Source: Nicotiana tabacum (lineage: Eukaryota > Streptophyta > Magnoliopsida > Solanales > Solanaceae). Taken from it: 64,000 bases of DNA. Under the pieces are notes generated by a model. The model did not search any database. It worked only from the letters and a program-made list of their open reading frames with translations, and was not told where the DNA came from. The position numbers and the translations under genes are program-made. This document shows positions 1-13,409 of this stretch, one piece after another. The stretch spans positions 102,711,161 through 102,775,160 of the forward strand of contig NC_134087.1 in assembly GCF_000715075.1 (NCBI RefSeq), read 5' to 3'. Positions within the stretch are counted from its first letter, which is position 1, and every line of letters starts with the position of its first letter.

Positions 1-1880
1 CATAGTGTTATTTTGAGAAGCCAGAATTTAATGCTCGCGATCACGAGACCTTGGTCGCGATAGCAACGAAGGAAATCCAGAACTGGGCAGTGAGTTTATT
101 AAACTTTTCATCCGCGATTTTGAGCCATTTTTCCACCATAGCTGAGTATTTTGATAGCTCTTTGAGGGAAATTGAAGAGGGGTTCGAGGAGAAGTGATTG
201 GAGGTAAGATTTATGAGCATAAAACGTGATTCTATTGTGAAATTAACCTAGAAATTCATGGAAATTTAGCTAAAAATGGAAGAACTAGGGCTTGGGATTT
301 TGAGATTTTAAAGTGGGATTTGAAGGGCCATTTGAGGTCATATTTGAGAACTCTTGATATGTATAGACTCGTGGAAGGATAAGGAACTCGTTGATGTGAA
401 AATTTCAGAGTTTTGAGAGGTGGGCCCAGGGCTCGGGCTTTGCTAATTTCAGGATTTTTGATATTTTTCGATGGTTTTCGCTTGGGTTATGTTCCTTTAG
501 CATATTGTGACGTATTCGTTCTAGTTTTGGTCAGAGTCGACGCACGAGGAGGTCGATTTGAGAGGCAAAGGCATAGCGCGCTAGAGTTGTTGTCGGTTCG
601 AGGTGAGTAATGAATGTAAATGATGTCCTGAGCGTTTGAAACCCCGGATTTGCACATCGTAGTGCTATATTGAGGTGAGACACGCGCTGGATGATGAGCG
701 TGGGGTTGTTTACTATTGGGGATTGTGACTTGGTCCGTCCCCAGTGATGCTTTTACCGCGTATTTGATTGAAGCTTTTTTGTTATCATCATTATTTGGAC
801 TGATTGCCATAATTGGGCTTCGTGCCAACTATTTGAACCCTCCGGGGAGTTTTATCACTATTTTCTCACTGTTTTGACTTACCACTTGAACTCAGTCGTA
901 CCGTTTTCCACTGTTTTATAACTCAACCACTTTTACTTGGTTTTGAAACTAAAACGATATATTAAATGATGTTTTGGGCTGAGAACTACTGTTTTACTAA
1001 TGCCCGAGGGGCTTATATGATTTCTGCACTGAGTACGGCCAAGGGCCAGATGTGAGAATACTATGGGATCAGGGCTGCGCGTCGCAGCAGTGTTATACTG
1101 ATATTGATATGAGGCCGAGGGCCTAGATTTGATGCCACAAGATGGTTTAATATTGAGCTTGGGCCGTAAGGGGCCCCTCCCGGAGTCTGCACAACCCCAG
1201 TGAGCGCCGTCGACAAAAGATATGGATCGGGCTGCACGCCGCAGCGGGTACTATAGGGTACGTTCTATGTGTTGTTTTTCTTTATATGTCTGTCACTTAA
1301 CCGCTTATTTGTTGTAGCATTACCATATTTCGTTTCCATTGGTTTACCGATTTCATATTACTTGTTTAAACTGCCGCATTATAGATTGCTCTGTGTTTTT
1401 CCGTGACTTCTTATCCTCAGTCATTAATTATGTTTATTACTCACTGGGTCGGAGTACTCACATTACTCCCTACACCTTGTGTGCAGATCCAGGTGTTCCA
1501 GAGGCTGTGTGAGGATTTTCAGTCGATCAGTTCATATCCGGGAGCATCGAGGTAGCTGCACGACATCCGCAGCCCGGATCTCTCCCTTCTATCCTTTCGT
1601 TTTATCTGCATTTTCTAGACTGATTATGTATTAGGCTGTTAAACTTGTACTAGAGGCTCGAGACTTGTGACACCGGATCTATATGGGCTGTGTAGTAGTA
1701 TTATCATCTGAATTTCCGCATATTTAACTCGTTGTCTTAAACTCTTATTAGGGTAATTTAGCAATTTAACTACGCTAGCTGATAATGATTTTTATAAGAA
1801 AACGGATTGAGGTTGTTAGTTGGTCAGGCTTGCCTAGCAGTGTGTTGGGCGCCATCACAACCGGGGTTGGGGTCGTGACA
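1..1880 (+). mobile_element. LTR fragment, 3' part (element A), Ty3-gypsy type
   Basis: This is the distal part of a long terminal repeat whose start lies left of the window. It ends in GGGGTCGTGACA, the terminus shared by the other LTRs here. Its body resembles the LTRs of E and F: the stretch around 640-710 (GTTTGAAACCCCGGAT, then a GATGAGCGTGGGG box) matches F near 47020-47100. No primer-binding site follows the end. The next bases instead continue a different LTR (1881-3378), so A is inserted into that LTR. Its status as a solo LTR or full element cannot be decided from this window. Confidence 0.75.
1064..1247 (+). repeat. Minisatellite units in LTR A
   Basis: Two separated units of the GGATCGGGCTGCACGCCGCA type (about 1064-1089 and 1221-1246) occur here. 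The segment between them has the same GGGCCGTAAGGGGCCCCTCC and CCGGAGTCTGCACA boxes seen in the LTRs of E and F. Units of this type form a denser array in the F LTRs. Confidence 0.6.
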
Positions 1881-3378
1881 GATGTCGTGCATTTGTCCTT
1901 GATTTTCCTGATTCTTGCTGATAATTGAGTTATGTTGTCCTTTACGTTTATTTACTAATTTTCTATTGTTACTTGAGTTATTTCGATGTTATAGATTCTC
2001 TTACCCTATTTGCCTTGTGTTTGTTGCTTGGGTGAGGAAGAGTATAAAGCACGAAGGGTGATGTCGTGTATTGTTTTGGTGAGAGAGTGTTAAAGCACGA
2101 AGGGTGATGCCGTGCATTTTCTGTTTGCTGTGCTTACTTGTTATTAACAATTCAAGTGTATTAACTGTTTAGATCCCTTTACTGTTGTGATCCTTTGTGT
2201 TGGAATCCATAGTGTTTACAATACCTCGCCTTATTTTTTTATATGTTCAATACTTCAAATTTCAACAATTGTTAGAGGTTGTACTTTACTTAAAAAGGAA
2301 TTTCTACTATGTTTTGATTTATTGATTTCTCGTATTAAAGGTAATGATTCATTCGATATTGTACTTTAATTGAAAAGGGTATTTCCTTTATCAAATGATT
2401 TCTAAAAATAACTTCATCCTTTCTTGTTGATTTCCTAATTGGGTTGGAAGTTGTACTCTACTTTATGTTAAGTGAATGAGGCTCCTTGAACATTCTTAAT
2501 GGTATTAGCTTATGGAACCTATGAACTGAGTAATATGAGAATATTGTTGTGCAATGTGAGACAGAAATATGTGGGCACAAGGTGTCGGGGAAAATATTAT
2601 GGTTTTATTTAATGGCACGTGAGTTATCCGTGCGGTTGTGATATAAATATGGGCATGAGGTGTCGTGAAAATATGAAAGTGAGCTGAGACCTATATTATT
2701 TATAATTATGAAATGAGGCATCACAAGGTGACCTTTACTCGAAAGAATTATATTCGAAAGATGCTTATTTGAAAGATATTTATTTGAAGGACTTGATTAA
2801 TTGATTGCACTTGTGGTTATTATTTGTTGAGAAACATTTATGGTGTTCTTGTTGCCTGCTTTTTATATCACTAGTTGATCAATGTTTCCATCATTGTTAT
2901 CTGCTTCCTATTATTTTGTACGCTATATTGCACAGGTTTATTTGGTAGTCTGGTCGTAGCCTCGTCACTACTTCGCCGAGGTTAGGCTAGGCACTTACCA
3001 GCACATGGGGTCGGTTGTGCTGATACTACACTTCTATACATTTTGTGTACAGAACCAGGTACTTGATCGGTAGTAGCTGTTCTTTGCGGTGGAGACTCAA
3101 GGTAAACCTGCTGCAGCGTTCGTGGTCCTCGAAGTAACCTTTAATTGTACTTATTTCCATATGTTCCCTCGTTTCGGAATAGTGATGTACTTATTTTGTA
3201 TAACTACTCCTAGAAAGGCTTATGACTTGTACTACCGGTTTTGGGAATGGTAAATTGTTTAGAGAAATTTCATTTGAAGTTAATAAATATCAATGTTATT
3301 TCAGTTAATATTAGGCTTACCTAGTTTAAAGACTAGGTGTCATCACGACTCCTTCGGAGGGATTTTTGGGTCATGACA
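1881..3378 (+). mobile_element. LTR fragment, 3' part (element X)
   Basis: A different LTR, recognised by its 3' end (GGGTCATGACA at 3368-3378) abutting the AT-rich satellite. Its upstream part is interrupted by LTR A. Short sub-repeats are visible: AAAGCACGAAGGGTGATG occurs at 2046 and 2092, and the bases right after A (GATGTCGTGCATTTG) are the tail of a third unit. There is also a repeated ATGGGCA(T/C)(A/G)AGGTGTCG box near 2570 and 2648. No coding sequence was seen. The family is unassigned. Confidence 0.6.
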
Positions 3379-3885
3379 CCAAGTGGCTTCTTAGTAGCTT
3401 GCCACTTGGCTTAACCACAATGCAAACTTTCTTTCTTTAACATATACATAGATTGTATATTTGTTTAAAATTCAGAAAACTTAGTCTAAAACAGATACTT
3501 TGGATTATCCATTATGAAATAAATAAATTATTAAATATATCTTTATTCTGAACTTTACTTTAAAATCTTAAAATATATTCTTCCACTCATTAAAAAGTAT
3601 TGAATTTTTAAAATAAAATTAAAATTGCACATTAGATTACGGTATGATATATATATATATATTCTTCTCACTCGATATTAGAAAAGGAATTCAAATACTA
3701 TTGATATCAAAATTCTTTACTTTCCAAACAAAAAACTTTAGTTAGAAAATATTAGTACAATTGTTGAACTTTATTTTAAAAAAAAAGAATTCTTATTTCA
3801 ATAAAATTCAATAAATGGAATTCCATATATAGTTCTTAAGTGATATTTCCTTGTTTGAAAATCTCCCACAAATTCTTTAAGATTG
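3379..3885 (+). repeat. AT-rich satellite monomer 1 (short form, 507 bp)
   Basis: First readable monomer of an alternating tandem array. It opens with an inverted repeat, CCAAGTGGC - 13 nt - GCCACTTGG (3379-3409). It then runs through CTTAACCACAATGCAAAC and long A/T-rich stretches and ends with AATCTCCCACAAATTCTTTAAGATTG. It lacks the ~190-bp block that defines the long form. Its left edge is set by LTR X. Confidence 0.8.
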
Positions 3886-4367
3886 TCAAGTGGCTTCACA
3901 GTAGCTTGCCACTTGGCTTAACCAATGCAAACTTTCTTGCTTTAATATATATTTATAGATATATATATACAAGTAAGTATGATATTTTAATTTATTTTTT
4001 TATTTAGTGTTTTATTTAATAATAGACAAAAATAAAAGTGCATATGATCAAACTATATAGTATTTCACCAAAATATTACAGTTTTTTTGTTATTAAACTT
4101 CTAGTAATTATTATTTTTGTTGAAGCTTTTAGCCTTTAAAAAATAATTTTTATTGTATATTTTTTTAAAATTCAGAAAACATAGTCTAAAACAGATACTT
4201 TGGATTATCCATTATGGAATAAATAAATTATTAAATATATTTTTATTCTGAACTTTAGTTTAAGACCTTAAAATATATTCTTCAACTCATTAAAAAGTAT
4301 TGAATTTTTAAAATAAAATTAAAATTGCACATTATATTACGGTAGGATATATTCTTCTCACTCGATA
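3886..4367 (+). repeat. AT-rich satellite monomer 2 (long form), left part
   Basis: Starts with the same 31-bp inverted repeat as monomer 1 but carries the extra block (about 3945-4157, beginning near ACAAGTAAGTATGATATTTT). It is cut at CTCGATA by insertion of element B and resumes at 15899. Removing B and one CGATA copy gives a ~690-bp monomer. Confidence 0.8.
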
Positions 4368-5243
4368 TGTAACGACCCGACCGGTTGTTTTGAGCTCTAG
4401 CGCGACGTTCAACCGTTTAAGGCCATGAGCAGCTTCACTTCAGGTATTATGACTTGTACGCACGGTCAGAATTCAATTCTGGGAAGTTCGGAGTTGATTT
4501 GGAAAGAAAATTCTCATTCTGGAAGCTTTAAGTTGAAAGAATTGACTAAGGTTGGATGTTTGAGTAAACGACCTCGGAATCGGGTTTCGAAGGCTCCAGC
4601 AGGTTCGTATAATGATTTCACTTGAACGTATGTCCGGATCGGGTTTTGGAAGACCCAAGAACGTTTCGCCATTTATTGTGGAAGTTAGCATTTTTGAAGG
4701 AATTTCATAAGTTTGGGTTGAAGTGTATTTTAGTTCTATCGATGTTCCTTTGGGATTCCGAGTTTGGGAATAGCTCCGTATGGTGATTCTGGAGATGGGA
4801 GTGCGATCGAAAGTGAATTCGGAGGTCCGTAGGTCATTTCGGAGTCATTTGGCTAAAGATAGAAATTTTAAGGTTTTTGAGAAGTTTGACCGAGAGTCGA
4901 CTTTCTAATATCGGGGTCAGATTCCGATTCCGGAAGTTGGAGTAGGTCCGTAATGGCAAATATGACTTGCATGCAAAATTTGAGGTCAATCGGACGTGAT
5001 TTGCTAGGTTTAAACATCGAAAGTAGAAGTTTGAAATTCTAAACTTTATAAAGCTTGGATTGGGGGTCGATTCATGGTTTTAGCGTTGTTTGATATGATT
5101 TGAGGCCTCGAGCAAGTCCGTAATGTGTTTTGGGACTGGTTGGTATGATTGGTTGGGGTCCCGGGGGCCTCGGGTGGATTTCAGGTGGTTAACGGATCGA
5201 AATGGAATTTTTGGAAAAGGCTGAAGCTGGTGGTTGCTGTCAT

Positions 5244-5466
5244 AACCGCACCTGCGGTTGGTAAACCGCAGGTGCGAGACCTCAGAAGCGGTCCACCTAT
5301 CGCAGAAGCGGTCCAAGGCCAGGTAGCTCAAGACCACAGATACGGCCCTAAATCCGCAGAAGCGGAACTGCAGAAGTGGTGGGCCTGTCCGCAGAAGCGA
5401 CCCAGACCGCAGAAGCGGTGGTCGCAGGTGCGGCCCAGGACCGCACATGCGGAAATCGCAGAAGGC
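5244..5466 (+). repeat. Hairpin-type minisatellite in B 5' LTR
   Basis: Clustered imperfect units of the form CCGCAGAAGCGG / CCGCAGGTGCG, many being short inverted repeats (for example ACCGC-AGAA-GCGGT). The array lies about 0.88-1.1 kb into the LTR, directly before CATTTATTCGGGCTC, which may act as a weak TATA region. Confidence 0.75.
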
Positions 5467-7449
5467 AGTGGCCTTCATTTATTCGGGCTCTAGGCCATTT
5501 TTGCTCATTTTCACTCATTTCTTGGGCAATTTTGGGAGCTTTTGAGAGAAGACTTCCACCTAGCATCTTAAGGTAAGTTTATCCCACCTATTTTTAGGTT
5601 AATACTTGAGTTTTGGGTAGATTAACACATATAAAAATTAGTGAAAATCATGGGAATAGAGTAAAACCTAGGGTTTTGTTAAAAACAAGATTCAACCACG
5701 AAATTTGTTATAGAATGGAGTAGAAATTGTATATTCTTGATTCTTAGGTTATAAAGAACAACTTTCTTCGAAAAATTTCGGAATCCGGGCACATGGGCCT
5801 GGGTCTGATTTTAGGAAACTTGTGTTTAAGGTTGGAAAATTGCTTAAATAGTTAGAATGCGATCTTGCGAGATTGTATTGACTAGTTTTTTACCTCGTTT
5901 ATTTAGTTTTGGATCGTTCAGCTCCAAATTGAGAGTTGAGCTCGTTCTTGGTATTAGAAGTACGCTTTGGAGCGAGGTGAGTCTCCTTTCTAACCTTGTA
6001 ATAGGGAATTGTCCCCATATGTGATATAATTAGTTATGTGCTTCTATTTGTGGGGGCTACGTACGCACGAGGTGACGAGAGTCCGTGCGTAACTACTATT
6101 ATATTTAAGTCCGGGTAGTCTAGGACCCAAAAGCATACTATACTTGGACTATTTGTAATCTTATTGACAGCTTGAATTGCTTAAATCACATCGAATTAGT
6201 AAATGAATTTCTAAAAAGATTTAAACTTCATTTTCTTAAATTGTTAAAAGCGAATTGGCTTTTCTTTGGATAATTGTCCCATGTTGACTTCTTGATTGAC
6301 TGTCCGTGTGTGTTTCTTTTCGGAACGGGCCGAACGCCTCGGCAGATTAAATAGATGCATCTATGGTTCGTGCCGTTCGAACCTCGGCAGTGCATAGTTT
6401 AAATATTGTTGGATCGGGCCGTACGACCTTGGCATGATATGCACATGCTTGTATTGCTTGCCTTGAGAGTTATTGATGTTGTTATTTTCTCTCCCCGACT
6501 TGAGATAATTGTTAATTAATGGATTATGAATCCGGAGACTTTTAATAAAAAGGAACTATTACATGTTTCGTGACTTATTTGAAATTACCGTTGTTATTAA
6601 TAAATCCATGATTTATCGCATTAATAATATATTATTATTGGACCACTAGTAAATGTCGAAGTTGACCTCTCATCTCTACTTCTTCGAGATTAGATGGGAT
6701 ACTCATTGGGTACACGTTATTTTCGTACTCATTATAACGACCCGACCGGTCATTTTGCCTTTTAGAACCCCGTTCCCTTAAATAAAACTCCCCATGCTTG
6801 CTTTAGCTAATTTATGACTTGTGGGGACGGTTGGTTCGGGATTTGGAAGAGTTTGGAGTGAAATATGCCCATTTGATTCCTTAGAATTTTCTTAAAAGAC
6901 TAAGTTTTACTTTGGTCAATATTTTGGGCAAACGGACCCGGATTCGTGATTTGACGGTTCCGGAGGGTCTGTGGGAAAATATGGGACCTAGGCGTATGCC
7001 CGGAATCGAATTCCGAGGTCCCTAGCTCGAGTAATGAATTTTTATTAGAAAATGTTAATATGATGTTTTAAGGATTTAAAGAAACTAATTAATGATTGAT
7101 TTCATAGGTATCGAGCTCGTATCTTGGTTCCGAAGCCCGGTACAGGTCCGAAATATCATTTAAGACTTGCCTGTAAAATTTGGAGTCAATCCGAGTAGTT
7201 TAAGGGCGTTTTAACCCATTAAATGAAAATTAAGAATTTGAAGCTCATCAATTTGATTCATTTGGTTTTAGGGGGTGATTCCTAGATTTAGCGTTGTTTC
7301 GGTTGTTCCGAAGGTTTGAGTAGGCCCGTCTAGTGATTTCAGACTTGTCGGTATGTTCGGGCGGGGCCCCAGAACCCCGAGCATCAATCGGACGAGGCTC
7401 GAGTGAAGTGGAAATTTTTTAGAAGAGCTGAAGCTGCTGCTTCTGTCAT

Positions 7450-7684
7450 AATCGCACCTGCGGTTGTCAGACCGCAGGTGCAAGACCGCAGAAGTAGTCC
7501 TTTCATCGCAGATGCGGCCCAGGGCAGGCCAGGCCAGGAACCGCAAAAGCGGCTCCCAAGCCGCAGAAGCGGTTCCGCAGATGGGGCTTCAAGACCGCAG
7601 AAGAGGTGCCAGCCATTTTAGCCCCTTTCGCAGATGCGGTCCTCTTCTCGCAGATGCGGGACCGCAGACCGCAGATGCGAAAAT
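7450..7684 (+). repeat. Hairpin-type minisatellite in solo LTR C
   Basis: Array of GACCGCAGAAG / CGCAGATGCGG units, the same class as in B and G but with a different order and number. It is followed at once by TTCATTTAATACGGG, the equivalent of the candidate core promoter in B. Confidence 0.75.
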
Positions 7685-8511
7685 CGCTGAGGTAGTGAGG
7701 TTCATTTAATACGGGTTCTAAGTCATTTTTATCACTTTTTCACTACTCTTCCATTGGCAATTTTAGAGCTTTTGAGAGAAGATCTTCACCTAGCATCTTG
7801 AGGTAACAGTGTTCTACCTGTTCCTAGTTTAATAATCATGTCTTATGTAGATTAAACACTAGTATTAAGGTGAAATTATGGGGTTAGAGCAAAAACTTAG
7901 GGTTTTAGTAAAAGTTAGATTTAACCACGAAATTTGCTATGGAATAAATTAGAAATCATATATTATCGATCCTTAGGTTATAGAGAACAACTTCCTTCGA
8001 AAAGTTTTGGGATCCGGGCACGTGGGCCCGGGGTCGGATTTTAGGAAACTTGTGTTAAAGAATGGGAAATTGCTTAAATAGCTAGAATTCGATCTTGTGA
8101 ACCTATATTGACTAGTTCTTACCTCATTTAACTAGTTTGGGATCGTTCGGCTCCGAATTGAGGGCTTGGACTCATTCTTGGTATTGGAAGTGCACTTTGG
8201 AGTGATGCGAGTCTCCTTTCTAACCTTGTAAGAGGAAATTATCTCCATAGATGTAATAATTTAATTAATTGCTATTATATGCAGGGGGGCTACGTACGCA
8301 CTAGGTGACGAGAGTCCGTGCGTAGAAACTATTATGTTAAGTCCGGGTAGTCTAGGACCCAAAAGCATGCTCTACGTGATATTCTAGCAACTTGATGTTA
8401 AAATCGGATTCGTATAAATTATGTTGATTAAAGTAAATGAGACTAGTGGGGGAACCTTATCCTGTTTGATCTTTTTAAAGAAAATTTGGACATTCCTGTG
8501 AATAACTACTC

Positions 8512-8615
<104 letters not shown>

Positions 8616-9924
8616 GATCGGGTTGTTGATGAGCTTATTTATATCTGACCGCGTCGCACATGAAATTCGCGAGCAGGGTAATAGATGCTTCTATGGTTCG
8701 AGCCGTTCGACTCTCGGCAGTGCACAATTTACTTTTATGTTGAATCGGGTCGTACGTCCCTAGTTATTGCTTGTGCATGCTTTACGTAGTATTTTTCTCA
8801 AATGAACTTCATATATGCCTTGAGACATAAATGGATACCCATGATATTATTTGGAAAAAGAAGTGTTAATCCTTGCCCTACAATTCTAATAAACTGTGTT
8901 ATCCATGCTTATTACAGATTCTTTCTCATATTATTTGACCCTAGTAAGTATCAAGTCGACCTCTCGTCTCTACTTCTTCGAGATTAGACGGGATACATAC
9001 TGGGTGCATATTGTTTATGTACTCATACTACACTTATGTACTTAATTGTACAGGATCTGAGGCAGGTCTATCTGGCTATCAGTATGTGCGCATCCCTGAG
9101 TGGGCTTGAGACTTTTACGGTGAGCTGCTTCCCTCCCATGCCGTTCAGCAGCCTGAAGAAGTCTTCCTTATGTATTTTGTTTGCTGTCTATTCTGTTTCG
9201 GATAGTAGGATAGTGTGATTCTTTTGTATATTCTACTAGTTGTCCACAACTTGTGACACCAGATCTTGGCACACACATTAGTAGACTGTATCGTTTTGGG
9301 GTTGTATGATTATTATGACTGTATTAATATTTACTGATTTTTAGTCCAACTAAAAGAATTATTTCAACTATTTTTGGGTAAAGGTAAATGAAAGTTTATT
9401 TAGTATTTCCGCGTTGGCTTGCCCAGCAATGGTGTTGGGCGCCATCATGACCTATTAAGGAAATGGGTCGTGACACTCATACTACACTTGTTGTGCATTT
9501 TTTGTTGCACAGGCACATGCATCTCTAGTGGCCTAGTGGGCGTAGCGGCATGGTTGATACGGAGTCTTAGGTGAGCTGCACTTCCTGAGACGACCCGCAG
9601 CCAGCAGTGTCTCCTTCAAATTATTGTATTTACTTTTTGTCCAATATTGTATTCCGGACGGTTGTTGTACTACATTATTTCCTAGAAATTGCTCATGTAC
9701 TTGTGACACCGGGTTCTGGGATGATCACGGGATTTTTCAGTAGTTAAATTTTGTAAAGACATCCTCATTTATCCAGCGAAGTTTATTATTTATTATTTAT
9801 TTGTTTAAAGGAAATGATTGCAAAATAATTAAAATGAGAAATTGCTAGTAAATCGTGGTTGGCTTGCCTGACAGTGGTGTCCGGCGCCATCACGATCCTT
9901 AGTGGATTTTGGGTCGTGACAACA

Positions 9925-9936
9925 TGGTATCAGAGC
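9925..9936 (+). other. Primer-binding site of B
   Basis: TGGTATCAGAGC, complementary to the 3' end of plant initiator-Met tRNA, three bases after the 5' LTR end. It is a primer site, not a tRNA gene. Confidence 0.9.
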
Positions 9937-12900
9937 ACCAGGTTCCTTTAGGTCTCACGAGTCATGAGCAAGTCTAATAGAGTCTCGCGGATCGGTATGA
10001 AGACGTCTGTACTTATCTTCAGGAGGATACAGGGGTGTTAGGAGTACTTCCCTTCTTGATTCTTTATCATGCGATTTTATTCCTTGAGGCTTATGCCCTT
10101 GTTTCCTTCCTACTCAATCTTACGTGACGCGAACTGCTGGTTATAAATCAATAATTGAAGGATTGCAATGGCACTACAAATGTGGTGCGGGGTGTTTCTC
10201 CCTGCAGGGTTGTTTGAGCTAATATCGCCTTCATGTGGAAGGGTATACTATTGTTTCAGCTCAGTAGCAGTACTTCTGAGAGCTTTGAGGCTAGGCACAA
10301 GATGTAATGATGTTATGAACAATTGTTCCGCATTATTGATATGATGGTAGGATGTTTGCCTATGTGTCGGGGCAGTGAATGACTTGAAGGGAGGTTTACT
10401 CAGTGCACGATCTAGAGATTTGATATTTTATTCCCGGTAGGGGAAAGGCAATTGTCCTATGAATGTCCAGATTTGGATCAATTGATGGAGTAACGAGACT
10501 TGGTGTTTTCAAGTGTGGTGGAATTTTCATCTATGACGTGGTATCGTCGTCCTCGATTGAATGTGTTAAGTTCACCGGTGTTATGGTCTTCTGCAATTCA
10601 CCTTTAGGGTAAGATATTGTAAAATAATATTGGAGAAATGGCTATCAGAGATCGCGGGGTGCGGTGGTTCAGGATTGAATAGATGTTTCTAATGTTGACG
10701 GCTCGAGGAAGATGATCTTCAGAAAGGCTTAAAGTTAGTAGCGATTTGTGGGTTCAAGTGCTATGAAGATAGATTTTATTTAAGGTAACAATCGAGCAGC
10801 AAATGATGAGGAAGGACATGTGGGAAGTGTCAGGCGGTGGTTAAAATTTCTAGAAGGCCGGGTATGAGAAGCAAAGGTCAAGTAGTCGATTACAGGGACG
10901 AGTCCCGCCAATGTGGGAGAGTGGAAGAGTTGCCTATGGGCTTTATGGTAGGATGACTATGCACCTTAAGGAGAGTTTGAAATGATTTGGGAATTTTAGT
11001 GATTGATGATTGGGGTGTACGGATTTAATTTGAAGTATGGGCTATTATGCGGTAGGAAATTTGATATAACGGAAAGGAGCTGCTTGAAATGAAGAAGGAT
11101 ACAACATAACTTTGAGTTGGAAGGATGTTTCCACACATGTAATTGATGTCCACGAGGGGGTGAATAGACTTGTGCAGCTAGAGAGTGAGCTCGGACTCAG
11201 GATGGGTTATTTATGTCGTAGTGATTGTACCCCATGTAGCAGCATTGGAAGATATCGACACGTAAATTCCACAGGCGGGTTATCTCCAGTGAGTGGATCA
11301 GCGGTCGCATGGTTGTCGAAGCTTCTGCGAAGAATTCTATTGGTTATACAACAAAGAGACTGGTTGTGCAAATGTGGTTGATGATTCAGAGTATAAAAAG
11401 GGGTTTTACAGAAAGATTCTGAGAATTTTGGCGGTTGATTACACAAGGATATGTCAATAAGAGATAAATAATCTTGGTGAATTGCAGAGGTGTGTAATAG
11501 TGGCTTCAAGCTAAGTGGGAAAGTCCCACTGCCTATGATTGGGTTGCATGTTTAACTACTTGCGAGGTTTCTAGTTATTAGCATATTGATGGGTTATTTC
11601 AGCTACGGAAAAAGAACATAAGTGGTAATTTGAGCAAAGGAATTGTTAAAGGTGTGCTATGGTTGGCTTTATTGGCTCATGTTCAGACTCAGGGAAGGAT
11701 TCAAGATTTATGCCTTGTATAGATGCGGGTTTCAAGGGAAGTGATTCTGTCGGGTGCTTCACCGTGAGGGTATTCACGTGCTAGAAGGTTCGTAGAGTTG
11801 ATTATATTCGGGGCCAAGTCGATGTTTAAAGTAAGTTGGTAATGTCTTTAGCGTCACCTGAGATCGGTGTTTTGAGAAAGAGGCTTTGCATCCTGGTTAA
11901 GGATGCTTGATCGCTCTTCAGCATTAGTGCAGCCGGTGGTTTGGATGCACATGCATGTTATCTGTTACGGGAGGTTGTGGTAGCGTGCCCCATGGGAAGG
12001 TTGTATAAGGGTGGCATGTAGTCACTTGATTGATTGAAGAGTTAAACCAAGTATGAACATTGTGGTGATGTCGTTAAATTGAGGATTGATGCCTGGAGGG
12101 CACTCGATTTATTGGGTTGTGGACAGTGGATGGATTTAAATGTGAATATGGGCCTTATATTAGGCCGAATGTGTTCATTTCAGCATAACGCTCCTTATGG
12201 AGGAGTATTCAGATATGTGGTGTTATTTTATCATCGGTTATTTCATGTAATACTATATGGTGTTGTGTGAGTTGTGAATGGCTCGATAATTTTCTTATGT
12301 ATTGAGGTTCCGCTTAGCGATGGTGACATGTGAGCAGGATGGCTCTTTAGCTTTAGAACATATATCGCACCTCAGTTGTGCTTGCGTTTTGTAGCCTGTG
12401 CTTGCGTTTTGTAGCCTATGGCACTATATGACTTCCCATGGATGGTATTATGCACTTAGCGTGCTTGTGACCGATATTCGGTATTTTGAAGTAATGAGCA
12501 ATTTAGCACGATGTATATCTCCTTCTGTGAATTCTATATGTGGATCGGGTGGCGCGCCGCCATGGGCATGTTATTTGGATCGGGTTGCACGCCGCAACAG
12601 TATGATGTTGAGTACAGTTTTCTATATGCTATTTTTGTATGCCTTGTTTTCCCATTTTTCTAAGGAAAGTCCATATTAGTGCTTGAGTTGAGCAATTCTT
12701 TCCAAAGTTCATTTTCCTTTTGTCACGTTCGAGTTCATAGCCTATTGGCACATTGTGGTATCATATGAGACTTTTGATCATGTCCGAGGTGGTTATTGCC
12801 TGAACAGTTTGTATTGGGTAAGACGAGATCATTGGATTTAGGATCAGTGCAATCTGATTATATGAAGTATATTAAGGAACTAAGACTATTATTTGGTTCA

Positions 12901-13395
12901 GAATGAGGTGATGGTTCTTGACAGGAGTGTAGCCTCAATGATTTGTTGACTTGGCAGTTGGTTATGAATTTCTACACATCTCTTATGTCGTGGCGGTATT
13001 ACGAGACTTGGAACAAGACTTACATATATCTTGAGGTGCGTTGTGAGCATCAGATTCGGGGAATGCTGGTTATTATGATTAGAGAATGTTATTATGGTCC
13101 TGTGAATAATGTGATGCATGGTGAGAATTCAACAAAGGCATGCAGTCATGTTCTTGTACCTCGTGTACTGATTAATACGGTGTTCCTATATTGGAAGCAT
13201 GCTTGGCAGAGAATTTTAATGTTGGAAATTGGGCTCTAAGCTTATTTGCTTGAATAAAAGGGAATATCTTCAGAATTGATCGAGCTAATGTGCTCAACTG
13301 AGTTGTGGTAGCACGGATAGGTGCACATGGTGTTAAACAATGATTTTAGGAAACTCCGGTGCAGTTCTTAGCACGTTTGAGGATGAACATATGTT
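9937..13395 (+). mobile_element. Internal region of B, no coding capacity
   Basis: About 3.5 kb between the primer site and the purine tract. Reading frames are short and scattered, and none resembles gag, protease, RT or integrase. The first ~100 bases (ACGAGTCATGAGCAAGTCTAATAGAGTCTCGCGGATCGG and onward) match the start of the E and F internal regions, and the last bases match their ends. The middle looks like diverged, non-coding gypsy-derived DNA. Two GGATCGGG(T/C)-GCGCCGC-type units near 12541-12600 match the minisatellite in the F LTRs. Confidence 0.65.
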
Positions 13396-13409
13396 AAAGT
13401 GGGAGAGAA
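13396..13409 (+). other. Polypurine tract of B
   Basis: AAAGTGGGAGAGAA immediately before the TG that starts the 3' LTR; site for plus-strand DNA priming. Confidence 0.85.

Noticed and set aside
3645..3664. TATA-like run in satellite monomer 1 as a promoter
   Set aside because: It is a short AT dinucleotide run in an AT-rich satellite, absent from the other monomers.
5149..5576. Arginine/alanine-rich frames over the GC array of the B LTR
   Set aside because: Open on both strands because of the repeat composition. The equivalent arrays in C and G do not conserve the frame.
9925..9936. Part of a tRNA gene
   Set aside because: The 12-bp match is the retrotransposon primer-binding site; no cloverleaf sequence surrounds it. 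The same holds for 19137, 32865 and 41734.
11112..11509. Possible small genes in the B internal region, on both strands
   Set aside because: Overlapping short frames with no domain and no conservation seen in the related E and F regions.
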